From Acidicapsa acidisoli (lineage in GTDB: Bacteria > Acidobacteriota > Terriglobia > Terriglobales > Acidobacteriaceae): a DNA stretch of 64,000 nt. Positions 35,145 to 44,055 of this stretch are shown here, in pieces. The stretch lies in the NCBI RefSeq assembly GCF_025685625.1, contig NZ_JAGSYI010000001.1:2275147-2339146 (forward strand), written 5' to 3'. The position numbers and the translations under genes were made by a program. The notes beneath the pieces are model-generated. The model was not told the DNA's origin and did no database searches. It worked only from the letters and a program-made list of their open reading frames with translations. Position 1 is the stretch's first letter, and the number at the start of each line of letters is the position of its first letter.

Positions 35145-35686
35145 GCACTTACAGCAAGTCATTCCGAAGCGTGGGTAGCATTTAGTAGCAAATCGTCGGA
35201 AACCTGCTGGACTTCCCCTTCTTATCGCCATCCTAAAACCGACTGGCCTCGCCGATATTCTGGCGGGATTCGCATGGTCCGCAGAGTTGGGGAGCTGTTG
35301 TGAGTCTCAACGGAACCCCTCCATGAAGTCCACAGTCACGAGCTGGCAACGAAATACATCATCTCAACTCTCTGACTTAATCGCGAACACCAAGCTTTCT
35401 GATTGCAAGAAAGGACGTGTATAGAGCAACAACTAGCCTGCTTTGAACTCGGCTTTATTGTCTATCTCCTTCATGCCCCGCATATTCTCTCAGGCACCGC
35501 TCGAGAAGTGCAGGCCGCGTCCAGTGACACTGCGTAGCTCTGCTTTTTCGGCTTTCAGGAAATCTTTTCGAGAAGAACTCGCAACGAGCACGGGAAAGAA
35601 ATGATTTTCCGAACCTTCCGAAAATGCGCCACTGGGTCTTGCGAGCAGCCATCTCTCGCGCCCTTGCGGGAGGGTGTCCTGAGAGA
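35145..35686. other. 540-bp stretch without a supported gene
   Basis: Short open frames exist on the minus strand, but none resembles a protein I know. The stretch lies between the tRNA and a truncated transposase, just inside the proposed island end. Confidence 0.4.
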
Positions 35687-36439
35687 TCACTCCGGCGCGG
35701 TAATCGGCCCCACCCCCGGCACGGTTCGAAGCCGCCGTAGCCGCTCCTTCAGGAACGGATCACGTTCCAACGAACTGACCAGCGCGTAATCGAGCTTCTG
35801 CGAGCGGCGGATCATCTCCCTGCTCAGCTTCAACAGCGGCCGTATGCTCTCGTCCACCTCTTCGTTGGTCGTCATCAGATCGGCGAAGTAGCCGACTTTG
35901 TGCAGTCGCTGCTTGTTGTAGCTCACTCCGGTCTCCATCAGCAGGCCGGAGATTCGGTTTTTCATCTGCGCCGTCTGCCTGACCAGCAGGTTCCGATAAC
36001 GGAGCGCCCGGCTTCGGTCCCGGATCTCCGTCGAAGCCATATGACACTCCGGCAGGAAATCGCATCGCAGACAGTCAGCGATCTTGCCGGCATCTATTTT
36101 GTCGTTCTTCTTCTTGGCCGCCGCGATCGCCCTCAGCATCACTGGATGCGCGACCTTCACCTTCTCAGCATGAGGAAGCAGGTAGTCATAAATCCACCCG
36201 GTAAAGATCGTCGCTTCCATGGCGATCATGCGGGGCTGCGGCATCGTCTGGATCCAGCCGTCCAGTTCCCGGCGAGTTGATCCGATCTTGCCTTCCTGGT
36301 GCACACGGCCAGCTGCGTCCTTCACGCAATAGCTGATCGTCTTCTTGTGAACATCCAGTCCAATGAAGTACTTAGTCTGAGGAGCCTCCAAGGTCGTTCT
36401 CTGAATCAGCTGGGTGCTGAGTTCAGCGTCTTGCAACAC
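35687..36439 (-). mobile_element. IS110-family transposase, 3'-truncated
   Basis: 250 residues of the N-terminal DEDD-type part: GLDVHKKTI near residue 27, AMEATIFTGWIYDYL near 73, and the Asp pair in KKNDKIDAGKIADCL near 110. The coiled region and the beginning of the C-terminal Transposase_20 domain (RTVPGVGPITA) are present, then the frame ends in PE-stop. Intact IS110 transposases run to about 340-400 residues and need the lost Ser region, so this copy is probably inactive. No terminal repeats are expected or seen. Confidence 0.8.
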
Positions 36440-36594
36440 CTCGTGCTCCTCCTCGACTTAGCATTCAAACAATACGGACATGTGCTCCTGGTCTCAATGA
36501 GCGAGTTGGTGATTTGGCATAAACCGAGAATGGATCGTTGTGGTAGTCCTGACTACATGGAGGATCCGCCCATTCGAGGCGGAACCCCGCTGCC

Positions 36595-39231
36595 TCAGTC
36601 TTCGCGCAGCAGGATCAGGGGATTGACGGATAGCGCACGCTGCGCGGGAATCCACGTAGCCAGCAATCCCAGCGCAGCCATTGCTAGAACAACGCCGATC
36701 AGCACCACTGGATCGCGCGGTGTGGCCTGATAGACGATAGAAGCGAGAACCCTGCCAGCCAGGATTCCAAGCACCAATCCCGCCGCCGAGCCAATCGCCA
36801 ACAGTTTGAACGCACGTCCCAGCGCGGCCTGCAACACTTCCTTGCGTTGTGCGCCGAGAGCCACGCGAATTCCCAACTCCTTGAGCCGCTTGCTCACTGA
36901 GTAGGCAGCCATTCCGAAGATACCTGTGATCGAAAGCATCGCGCCCATTATGCCCAGCACACCCAGCGATACTGTTGCCATGCGCGAGGGGAACAAAGTT
37001 CCCGCCAGTTCTGTGCTCCACGGTCGAATCGCCAGAACCATCCCAGGATCGATGTCCCGAAGCACACTCCTCATGGCCGCGGCAAGTTGCTGCGGGTCGC
37101 GGCTCGACCGGACCACCAGCCATATCCAACTGGCTGGCGATTGTAGGAGGGGAAAGAACATCGCGGGCTTCTGGCCTTCGGTGAGGTTCACGTATTTTCC
37201 GTCTTCGACCAGACCCACCACCCGCACGCGCGTGCCATCTTGCAGCTTGAAATACCGGCCGACAGCGTCCGGTACGGAGCCCAGTACCTTGCTTGCGAAC
37301 TCCCGGTTCACCACTGCCACGCGCGGGGCGTTTGTGTCGTCATGCCATGAGAAGGCTCTGCCCGCCAATAAAGACGTCCCGGATGCGCGGAAGTAGTCTG
37401 GAGATATGTTGAACATATTAGGGTCGGCCGCCGCTTTCGATGGGCTTAGATCCGTGGTTGTGTCGGTATAGACGATCCCTTGCCAAGTACCGGGAGGTTC
37501 TAGCGGCGGATAATTCACCGATCCTACGGAATCAACGCCGGGAATCGCTTGTATGGCATCGATCATGCGCCGTTGCATTGCAGGTACTCTTTCGCCGCTG
37601 TAGCCTGCTGCCGTCAGATCAGTATCCACCAGCATCGCGTTCTGCGGCTCAAAACCGAAGTTACTGTGCATAGAGCGCATGAGTCCACGCACAGCAACCA
37701 TCGACGAAGTGACCAGTACGGCACAGATCGCAATTTGGACGACAAGCAATACGTCTCGCACGGTAATTCGGCGCCCGAACGCGCCTGTCGATCCCGCTTT
37801 GACGATCTCGTATGGATTGGCCCGGAGAATCTGGCGCACGGGAATAATTCCGAATAGGACTCCGCTGACCAACGCCAAGACCAAAGCTACCAAATAAACG
37901 TTAGCATCCGGACTTACCGGCACATGGAGGGGGAATCGCGGAAATGGCTGCCACACGCTCAACCGGCGCAAAAGCAGAATGCTTGCTATGAGTCCTGCAA
38001 CGCCTCCAGCGAGCGAAAGCAGCACGGATTCGGTGAACAGCTGGCGCAAAATGCGATTGCGGCTCGAACCAAGAGCCAGGCGCAAGGCCACTTCGCGAGA
38101 ACGGTCGGCGGCCCGCGCCGCAAACAGGCTCCCCAGGTTGGCACAGGCCGCCAACAGTATCAAACCCGAGAGGAGCATCAACCCGGTGAGAAAAGCCCGT
38201 GTTGGCCCGTTCAAATAGTCGCCATGAAGACCAGGCCGCGCCAGTGTATAAGGGTCATTACTTTCTTCTTTGGGATAGCTTTTTTTAAGATACGAATCCA
38301 CGGAGTTCAGATCGGCAGTGGCCTGCGCCGGAGTGACTCCCGGCTTCAGACGTCCCACCATCTCAAACATCCAACGGATCCCGCGCGCGTTCAATATCGT
38401 CTTGTCGCCGGATAACTGCTCATGGTTCACGATGGGCACGAAGATATCCGACGCGAAAAACAAGACGGTCCCCTGGAACCCTGGAGGTGCCACGCCAAGG
38501 ATGGTGAATGGATGCCTGTTGAGCCGAACAACGCGGCCCACCATGGTGCGATCGTCCTGAAAATGGTTGTGCCAATATGCGTAGGAGAGCACGACAAACG
38601 GCGCGCTGTTTGGGCCATGCTCATCGGAAGCGTGGAAGAATCGCCCAAGGTACGGTTGAATGCGCAATACGTCGAAGTAGTTTCCGCTGGTTTCGTATTC
38701 CCAGACATTGGATGGATCTTTGCCCGTGTCCAGCCCTGCCTGAGAGATGGCCCAGGCAGCCACATCGTCGAAGCTACGATTGCGCTGGCGAAGATCGAGA
38801 TAATCGGGATAGGAGTGGGACCCGACGTCGCTCCCATGTTGGACTACGAAAAGGCTCTCTGCCTGAGGCACATTCAGCGGACGCAGGATGAGCGCATTCA
38901 ATACGCCGAAGACGACTGCGTTGGCGCCGATGGCCAGCGTCAGTGTCAAAACGGCAGTGATAGTGAAGCCGGGAGACTTGCGCAGTTGGCGCAGCGCAAA
39001 TCGCACATCGGCCCAGATCGATTCCAGCGTCGGCCACTGCCACACCTCGCGGCTGCGTTCCTCAAGCAGCATCCGGTTGCCGAAAGCTCGCCGCGCCGCC
39101 CGCGCCGCTTCTTCGGCACTCATCCCCTCACACATCAACTGCTCGGTACGTTCTTCAATGTGGAGGCGAATCTCTTCGGAGAGATCTTCGTAGAGCTTAC
39201 GGCGGCGGAAAATCTGCGGAATCCAGTCCAT
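36595..39231 (-). CDS. Acidobacterial orphan ABC permease (ADOP-type, MacB/FtsX)
   Basis: 878 residues. A soluble N-terminal segment (RRRKLYEDLSEEIRLHIEERTEQL, then GMSAEEAARAARRAFGN) is typical of the large acidobacterial permeases. A first transmembrane helix (FTITAVLTLTLAIGANAVVFGVLNALIL) leads to a MacB-like periplasmic domain. The first FtsX core (ILLAACANLGSLFAARAADRSREVALRLALGSSR) lies near 360-400, and a second periplasmic domain and FtsX core (LKELGIRVALGAQRKEVL) follow. It ends ALSVNPLILLRED. No ATPase lies nearby. The PadR gene 25 bp upstream on the same strand very likely controls it. The substrate is unknown. Confidence 0.9.
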   Translation of the reverse strand: MDWIPQIFRRRKLYEDLSEEIRLHIEERTEQLMCEGMSAEEAARAARRAFGNRMLLEERSREVWQWPTLESIWADVRFALRQLRKSPGFTITAVLTLTLAIGANAVVFGVLNALILRPLNVPQAESLFVVQHGSDVGSHSYPDYLDLRQRNRSFDDVAAWAISQAGLDTGKDPSNVWEYETSGNYFDVLRIQPYLGRFFHASDEHGPNSAPFVVLSYAYWHNHFQDDRTMVGRVVRLNRHPFTILGVAPPGFQGTVLFFASDIFVPIVNHEQLSGDKTILNARGIRWMFEMVGRLKPGVTPAQATADLNSVDSYLKKSYPKEESNDPYTLARPGLHGDYLNGPTRAFLTGLMLLSGLILLAACANLGSLFAARAADRSREVALRLALGSSRNRILRQLFTESVLLSLAGGVAGLIASILLLRRLSVWQPFPRFPLHVPVSPDANVYLVALVLALVSGVLFGIIPVRQILRANPYEIVKAGSTGAFGRRITVRDVLLVVQIAICAVLVTSSMVAVRGLMRSMHSNFGFEPQNAMLVDTDLTAAGYSGERVPAMQRRMIDAIQAIPGVDSVGSVNYPPLEPPGTWQGIVYTDTTTDLSPSKAAADPNMFNISPDYFRASGTSLLAGRAFSWHDDTNAPRVAVVNREFASKVLGSVPDAVGRYFKLQDGTRVRVVGLVEDGKYVNLTEGQKPAMFFPLLQSPASWIWLVVRSSRDPQQLAAAMRSVLRDIDPGMVLAIRPWSTELAGTLFPSRMATVSLGVLGIMGAMLSITGIFGMAAYSVSKRLKELGIRVALGAQRKEVLQAALGRAFKLLAIGSAAGLVLGILAGRVLASIVYQATPRDPVVLIGVVLAMAALGLLATWIPAQRALSVNPLILLRED

Positions 39232-39256
39232 TGGAGATTCCTTTCAGCTGGCCCCA

Positions 39257-39607
39257 TCAACTTGTTGTGACTTTACCCGGGTTCAAGACCAGTGAGATGC
39301 CCTCAAACATGCGCTCAAAGCTGGAAATCTGCTGCTCCAGGCGGCGCAGGCCTGCAGCAGTTATCTGATAGGTTCTCACTCGGCGATTGGTTGAAGAGAG
39401 TTTCCACTCCGCCTTCACCAGCTTTGCCTTCAGCAACCGCTGCAACGCTGGATAGAGCGAACCCTCTTCCACTTGCAGCAGGTTGTTGGACCGTTGCTGG
39501 ATGTGCTGCACCAGCGCATATCCATGGGCCGGCTCACGGCGAAGCGACTCGAGGATCATCATCTCGAGCGCGCCCGGAAACAAATCGCGTGAATTGGTTT
39601 CTGTCAT
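39257..39607 (-). CDS. PadR-family transcriptional regulator
   Basis: 116 residues from the ATG at 39607 (an ATG at 39628 is possible). The winged helix is LFPGALEMMILESLRREPAHGYALV, with EEGSLYPALQRLLKAKLVKAEW and RTYQITAAGLRRLEQQ following. This is the short PadR-s1 type that usually sits before orphan permeases in acidobacteria. The open frame extends to 39724, but the extra N-terminus is the remnant of a decayed tautomerase. A 30-bp dyad overlaps the start region. Confidence 0.88.
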   Translation of the reverse strand: MTETNSRDLFPGALEMMILESLRREPAHGYALVQHIQQRSNNLLQVEEGSLYPALQRLLKAKLVKAEWKLSSTNRRVRTYQITAAGLRRLEQQISSFERMFEGISLVLNPGKVTTS

Positions 39608-39610
39608 AGA

Positions 39611-39640
39611 CTTGTTCACTGCAGGCATAGAGTAAACAAG
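39611..39640. promoter_or_regulatory. 30-bp dyad, candidate PadR autoregulatory operator
   Basis: The arms CTTGTTCACT and AGTAAACAAG are reverse complements but for one base, spaced by 10 bp. The dyad lies directly upstream of the preferred padR start and covers the alternative one. PadR proteins bind dyads and repress their own operons, so this is a good operator candidate. Confidence 0.5.
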
Positions 39641-39689
39641 TATAGAGAGATTGTCAAGGCACACTTCCCATTGTCCGTGAACGACTGAT

Positions 39690-40034
39690 GGGATCAATTG
39701 TTGCCAACAGGCCAACGCGAGCATTGACCTATTCAGATCGATGCCTGCTTCGCCAAGCTTCTCTATCAGGGAGATAACAAGACTCTTTTTCGATCGGTGT
39801 CAGTCCCTGAAGATACGAGCACTTCAATCATCAACATCTGGCAGGTGCGCGACTTGGGCAGTGCTTGATAGTGCAGATCAACCCTGAAGTCGCTTGGTCC
39901 CAACGAAAGGAAACGTTGGAAAAGGTTGTCCTCTGATATCCAGCAGCAATGCTTGCAGCATGGATAGCTCTGGAAAGGCGGTCTTTATCATTGATTGGCC
40001 CATTGGACTTCATCGTTACGGTAAACAAGGGCAT
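39690..40034 (-). pseudogene. Tautomerase-superfamily protein, broken by at least two frameshifts
   Basis: The start MPLFTVTMKSNGPINDKDRLSRAIHAASIAAGY (split here into MPLFTVTMKSN and AIHAASIAAGY) has the N-terminal Pro of the 4-oxalocrotonate tautomerase superfamily. After GGA-TAT the reading frame moves: the next frame gives EDNLFQRFLSLGPSDFRVD and RTCQMLMIEVLVSSGTD, and a third gives LIEKLGEAGIDLNRSM. The three pieces run in the right order for a single family member. The catalytic proline is intact but the chain is not. The 3' end cannot be placed exactly. Confidence 0.75.
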
Positions 40035-40149
40035 AGAACCTTCTGATTGCTGGATATTTCTGCCTCCCGAGATTTCATGAGCTCCCATCTCGGTTGTTGA
40101 TTCTTTATGAGCAGTTCGCAATCCATTGCGGCAGATCTCGAAGCAGGCT

Positions 40150-40974
40150 CTACCGCTCTTGAGGTCTTAAAGGTAATGATCTGTTTTTCGTTAGGCTCAG
40201 CGTGAATACGGTCCTCTCTCGATTCGATTCTTCGAGGCAGACGCTGCCACCGTGTTCTTCAGCTACTCGACGAGCCAAGGCGAGACCAAGGCCTGTTCCG
40301 TTGGGTTTTCCTGCGGTCACGAAGGGCTCGAACAATGTTCTCCGGACAGAGGCAGGTATGCCAGGACCATTGTCCAGGATTGTGAGGTAGATCAGTTCAT
40401 CGACTTCAGTAAGTTGGATCTCCACCTCAGGTACGTGACTTGAGCGTGTCGCAGCTTGGCAGGCATTGAGCAGCAAGTTGTATATGGCACTTTCAAGATT
40501 CCTTACATCCATAACTGCCTTTGCCGGCGGGAACTCGCCGGCTCTGACGAACACGTTCCGCCCGTCTGGATGAAACTTCACTGCCGCAACGGCTTTCTCA
40601 ACAACCATAGAAACACGCTCATAAACCAGCGGATTGTTCCGTCCACTCCCGCCGAATTGCAGTAGTGAATCAATGCGCTCCGTCGTCGCTAGTATTGCTT
40701 CCTGAATTTCGAGCAGAAGATCAGCACGCACGCTCGCACATAAATCGTTGCGCTCGAGAAACTCGGCGTTCGCATAGATCGCCGAAAGTGCGTGGCGCAT
40801 ATCGTGGAATATTGAGCATGCCATGATGCCAATTGCTGACATTCTCTCCGTCTCAATCAGTCGGCGCGGTTCGCCCTTCTGCATCTTGTTTTCCAGATCC
40901 GGACCAAGGCCCTTACGAAACTCGAGGACATTGCCGCCGTCTGAAACTTCTGGCTTCCTAAGGTGCGTTCTCAC
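40150..40974 (-). CDS. Orphan sensor histidine kinase (no sensor domain)
   Basis: 274 residues from a GTG with an AAGGGGG site 4 nt upstream. The dimerisation/phosphoacceptor part has CSIFHDMRHALSAIYANAEFL, with His57 the likely acceptor. The ATPase domain has the N box NLLLNACQA, G1 LDNGPGIP, the F box FEPFVTAGK and G2 NGTGLGLALARRV. There is no transmembrane helix or sensor domain, so it is cytoplasmic. No response regulator is adjacent; the nearest is at 44636. Confidence 0.88.
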   Translation of the reverse strand: MRTHLRKPEVSDGGNVLEFRKGLGPDLENKMQKGEPRRLIETERMSAIGIMACSIFHDMRHALSAIYANAEFLERNDLCASVRADLLLEIQEAILATTERIDSLLQFGGSGRNNPLVYERVSMVVEKAVAAVKFHPDGRNVFVRAGEFPPAKAVMDVRNLESAIYNLLLNACQAATRSSHVPEVEIQLTEVDELIYLTILDNGPGIPASVRRTLFEPFVTAGKPNGTGLGLALARRVAEEHGGSVCLEESNRERTVFTLSLTKNRSLPLRPQER

Positions 40975-41341
40975 TGTTCCCCCTTGTGATCCGGTTCTTG
41001 GTGCTCGCGGCCGGTTGCCTCAAGACAATCGGCGAGGTAAACACAGCCGTCGAAAGGCATCTTCGTGCGGCTCAAATCCAGCGGATGTGTTTTTGTGCCT
41101 CACGCTACGTTGAACTCTTCATAGATGATTCGCGACCGTTATTTATCCTTCTGACCGTGGTATGGACGACTAATCATTGGTCCCAAGCATTTCGCCGATC
41201 TGGCCTGGCGCGAATAAAACCTTCCGATTGGCAAAGCCCTATTGCGGAGGGCTCGTCGATGCGGCCCGAGAATTCTGCTCAACCAGTCACACTGCAAGAG
41301 AAAGGGATTCGGCCCTAAGAATCGAATTGAGGACGGCGGAG
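40975..41341. other. 367-bp stretch without a supported gene
   Basis: Open frames here show no family likeness on either strand. It separates two minus-strand genes and may hold the promoter of the histidine kinase gene. Confidence 0.35.
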
Positions 41342-42214
41342 TTAGCCGCGATTCACGAGCTGAGCTATCACCTCACGAAGCGGCGTCGCTCCATTTACAT
41401 GCTCTGTTCCTGGGACGCCAAAGTGAATCCAACCAGAATTGAATCCATCGACCATCTCCGCTCGAGGCGCCGTTCGTCCCTCTGGCATCCCCTGTGAAAC
41501 CCATAACGTCTCCCATTCCGCCCTGGGAACGGCAATCGCCTCGACGGGACGTCCAACTGCTTCTGCGGAAGCATTTGTTATGTCGAGGGGGCTGTAACCT
41601 TCCGGGCCCGCAACTTCGATATGGCGAATTCCGGTCCAGCTCTGGGTAAGCGTTTGTGCACCCACCTTGCCGATGTCCGCGGTCGCAACGAGGGGAAACT
41701 TTCGGTCAAGCGGATGGAGCTGAAACCGGATCTTACATTCATTCCGCGCGCTCGGTAAGTCACCGGCTGAGTTCTCAATGAACCAGCCGGCGCGCAGAAA
41801 TGCATGAGAGAACGGAAGATCGCTCAACGTCTCTTCGAGGAGATGTGAGCTTGTGATCAAACCCAATCCACTGGCCTGTTCCGCTCCTATGGATGACAGA
41901 TAAACCGCCTTCGACGGCAGAGATCTTGATAGTGCCTCATGCAGGACCTTCAACGTCGCCTTGGTCTCGGCGAAGCCTGGGGCCGGTGCGAAGTTTGGAG
42001 GAACCATGACGAAGACGCCAGCGACACCGGTGAACGCGGTCGTTAGCGCATCCACATCGTCGTAGTCGGCTTTGAAGAGCCCCACACCTCGCCTCTGCCA
42101 CTCCTCTGCTTTCTCGGGATTCCTTACGATCCCTCGAACCTTCTCGCCCTTTGCAAGAAGGGTGCGCGCGACGGCGCCGCCTACCTTCCCTGTGATTCCC
42201 ATGACTGCGTACAT
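41342..42214 (-). CDS. NmrA-like NAD(P)-binding protein
   Basis: 290 residues of the atypical short-chain dehydrogenase group. The nucleotide-binding motif is VMGITGKVGGAVARTL at 4-19, followed by EKVRGIVRNPEKAEEWQRRG and a VFVMVPPNFAP strand. The Tyr/Lys catalytic pair of classical dehydrogenases is absent, which suggests a redox sensor or an NAD(P)H:quinone-oxidoreductase-like activity (as in QOR2). The C-terminal domain has VAGPEGYSPLDIT. The neighbouring genes are relics of other small redox enzymes. Confidence 0.85.
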   Translation of the reverse strand: MYAVMGITGKVGGAVARTLLAKGEKVRGIVRNPEKAEEWQRRGVGLFKADYDDVDALTTAFTGVAGVFVMVPPNFAPAPGFAETKATLKVLHEALSRSLPSKAVYLSSIGAEQASGLGLITSSHLLEETLSDLPFSHAFLRAGWFIENSAGDLPSARNECKIRFQLHPLDRKFPLVATADIGKVGAQTLTQSWTGIRHIEVAGPEGYSPLDITNASAEAVGRPVEAIAVPRAEWETLWVSQGMPEGRTAPRAEMVDGFNSGWIHFGVPGTEHVNGATPLREVIAQLVNRG

Positions 42215-42299
42215 GTTGATGGCTCCTGGTTTCTTTTGTTCTTATGGGTGACACCGCCAATCGAAGCCGCGTCGTCACCAAAAAATCCTATCAAGCCCG

Positions 42300-42479
42300 C
42301 TACTCGGGCAAAGCGATACCGCTGAGGCGCTCGCAGATTGCGAGGAGCCGATCTTGATTCGCAATGTCGTGGGCAGTTGGAAGAGCACCCTTCCTCCTTA
42401 AGTGATAGAAGTACTCTCCAGTGACGAGTGCCTCAGCTTGATCGCTTGAGGAAGCCCAACCTGTGTGCATGTGCCTCAT
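42300..42479 (-). pseudogene. 3' remnant of a short-chain dehydrogenase-like gene
   Basis: The 59-codon frame TGWASSSDQAEALVTGEYFYH...GALPTAHDIANQDRLLAICERLSGIALPE matches the C-terminal end of an SDR subgroup that finishes with a (V/T)(T/S)GxYF-H, QDRLL and SG(I/V)xLP pattern. The frame is closed upstream by a stop and the cofactor-binding part is missing. It ends in TAG. Confidence 0.6.
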
Positions 42480-42691
42480 TCGAGATTAGGGGTTGATCGT
42501 TCTATCTTTTTTCGCTACTGTTGCTTTGAAACTGTTGACTGCGTTGAATACCTGCGATCGTGCTATACGGTGGCCAGCTCAGCAGGAAGATCGGCTATTA
42601 AAGCACTCTTGCAACCGTACCCATGGCTGGGCCACCGCGAAATTCGCAGGTCCTTGTACCTATTCACGGTGAGTCGAAAACTAAAGGCCAC

Positions 42692-43183
42692 CTATGCGTC
42701 ATAACAACCTGTCGATTCTGAGATAGGCGGAACAACGCTGAGACGATCGATCGCATGCTTGACAAGTCCTTGCACCTCAAATGGCGACAGGCCGAGAAAC
42801 TTCGCAACCTCTCTTTCAGGCGAATGGATGATCAATCTCAGCATGAATGCCAGGCGGGGGAGATCGGGCAAGCTACCAATAGAACTCGACTGAAAAAACT
42901 GGTTCTCATCTTCCTCTCTGCGCGCGTCCGACAGTACCGCAATCGCCTGAGTGATGAGAACGTCTCGAACCTGACTGTAAGCGAGTGCCGGAATAGAAGA
43001 TTCAAATGCAGTCACATCGAGCTTCGCCATCGTGCGCGCGAATGTGTCTTCGACGAGCTTGCCATCTGCTACGAGATGCCAAACCAGCGTTGCGAATTCA
43101 TCCAGGTGCTCGAGCAGCAGGAAGCACCATGATGCGCTTTTCGGTGATGGGGTAAATGATACGGATGTGAATGAAGTTGCCAT
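42692..43183 (-). CDS. Sigma-factor-like protein, degenerate
   Basis: 163 residues from the ATG at 43183 (AGGA site 9 nt upstream). Two helical parts resemble ECF sigma regions 2 and 4: a first helix set (FATLVWHLVADGKLVEDTFARTMAKLD) and a C-terminal helix-turn-helix-like PEREVAKFLGLSPFEVQGLVKHAIDRL. The -10-binding aromatic/acidic stretch of typical sigma factors is not evident. The layout parallels the protein at 57432-57986. Whether it initiates transcription is unknown. Confidence 0.55.
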   Translation of the reverse strand: MATSFTSVSFTPSPKSASWCFLLLEHLDEFATLVWHLVADGKLVEDTFARTMAKLDVTAFESSIPALAYSQVRDVLITQAIAVLSDARREEDENQFFQSSSIGSLPDLPRLAFMLRLIIHSPEREVAKFLGLSPFEVQGLVKHAIDRLSVVPPISESTGCYDA

Positions 43184-43241
43184 GGCTGTTATTCCTAGCT
43201 TCGTAATGGGGAGGGCTGAAATCCAATTGACTGCGGAGACG

Positions 43242-43457
43242 TCATGCAGCACGGCCTTCCGAACGGCTGGTCGCCTCCGCAGCACGGCGGTCTGCTCTTG
43301 GTTTTGAGCAGCCGAACCGCTCGAAAACGTCGTTCATCGTATCCTGCAACCGAGTGTTAGGGCGATGCATTTTGCGGGTTGCCTTTGCTATCAGCCGAGT
43401 GAGTAAATAGCGATTCGATGCATGGGCGAGAGCCATAAATGTTAAGTCAGCACGCAT
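43242..43457 (-). CDS. Small conserved-looking protein, possibly RNA polymerase omega-like
   Basis: 71 residues with a strong GGAGGAA site 4 nt before the ATG. The core NRYLLTRLIAKATRKMHRPNTRLQDTMNDVF recalls the NR(Y/F)-L-x7-A-R-x3 region of the omega subunit of RNA polymerase, but this is a weak likeness. The C-terminus is Arg/Ala-rich. It lies just upstream of a sigma-like gene on the same strand. Confidence 0.5.
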   Translation of the reverse strand: MRADLTFMALAHASNRYLLTRLIAKATRKMHRPNTRLQDTMNDVFERFGCSKPRADRRAAEATSRSEGRAA

Positions 43458-43499
43458 GGTGTTCCTCCGGATGCCCGATCTTAGTTGCAGATGTTAATT

Positions 43500-43823
43500 T
43501 CAGGATTGATGATCTGCTATATGACGATGGCAGCCCTTTTTGAGGGGCACCATTATGGCAGGTACGACGAGCGATTTCTGTCGCTGCGCCTGATCTGGAT
43601 TTGCGTGTGTTCGTTCCTTGAGCCACGATCGCACACTGAACGCGTATACGCCGATGCAAAACAGGTTCGCGGGAAAAAGGCCAAGCTGTGACGTTCGCAA
43701 TCCAATTACACAAACGATCAAGCTGTTGGCTGTTGCGACAAGGAGTCCGATCCGGGATTTTCGTGCGAGCAGTATTGTCGCTAGGACGGTGAGGAAACAA
43801 GAGAGATAATCCAAATGGAACAT
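43500..43823 (-). CDS. Small membrane protein (three hydrophobic helices)
   Basis: 107 residues. Hydrophobic segments at about 3-20 (LDYLSCFLTVLATILLA), 26-44 (GLLVATANSLIVCVIGL) and 49-66 (GLFPANLFCIGVYAFSV), then a charged tail. The GLFPANLFCIGVYAFSVRSW stretch recalls PnuC/YgjV-like proteins, too weakly to name. The ribosome-binding site is poorly spaced, so the start is uncertain. Confidence 0.5.
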   Translation of the reverse strand: MFHLDYLSCFLTVLATILLARKSRIGLLVATANSLIVCVIGLRTSQLGLFPANLFCIGVYAFSVRSWLKERTHANPDQAQRQKSLVVPAIMVPLKKGCHRHIADHQS

Positions 43824-44055
43824 CGCGAAAACCGAACCTCCAATTGAAGCTTCACCCGATTCAGAGAATCGATGATTCGTGATTCTCTGATTTGTCCTCC
43901 GTGCTCGATACTGCTGAAGTGACTATGAAGGAAGACTCGGACGAGTGCATCCCGCTAAGGAAGGTATTTTCAACGCTAATGATGGATGGGTATCGGATAC
44001 CACTATTTAGGGGGATATGATGCCCAGGCATCGGGACAATTATTTGCGTTCAATC

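Noticed and set aside
35455-35690. Small minus-strand genes between the tRNA and the transposase
   Set aside because: Overlapping short frames with no family likeness; they lie where the lost end of the insertion sequence would be.
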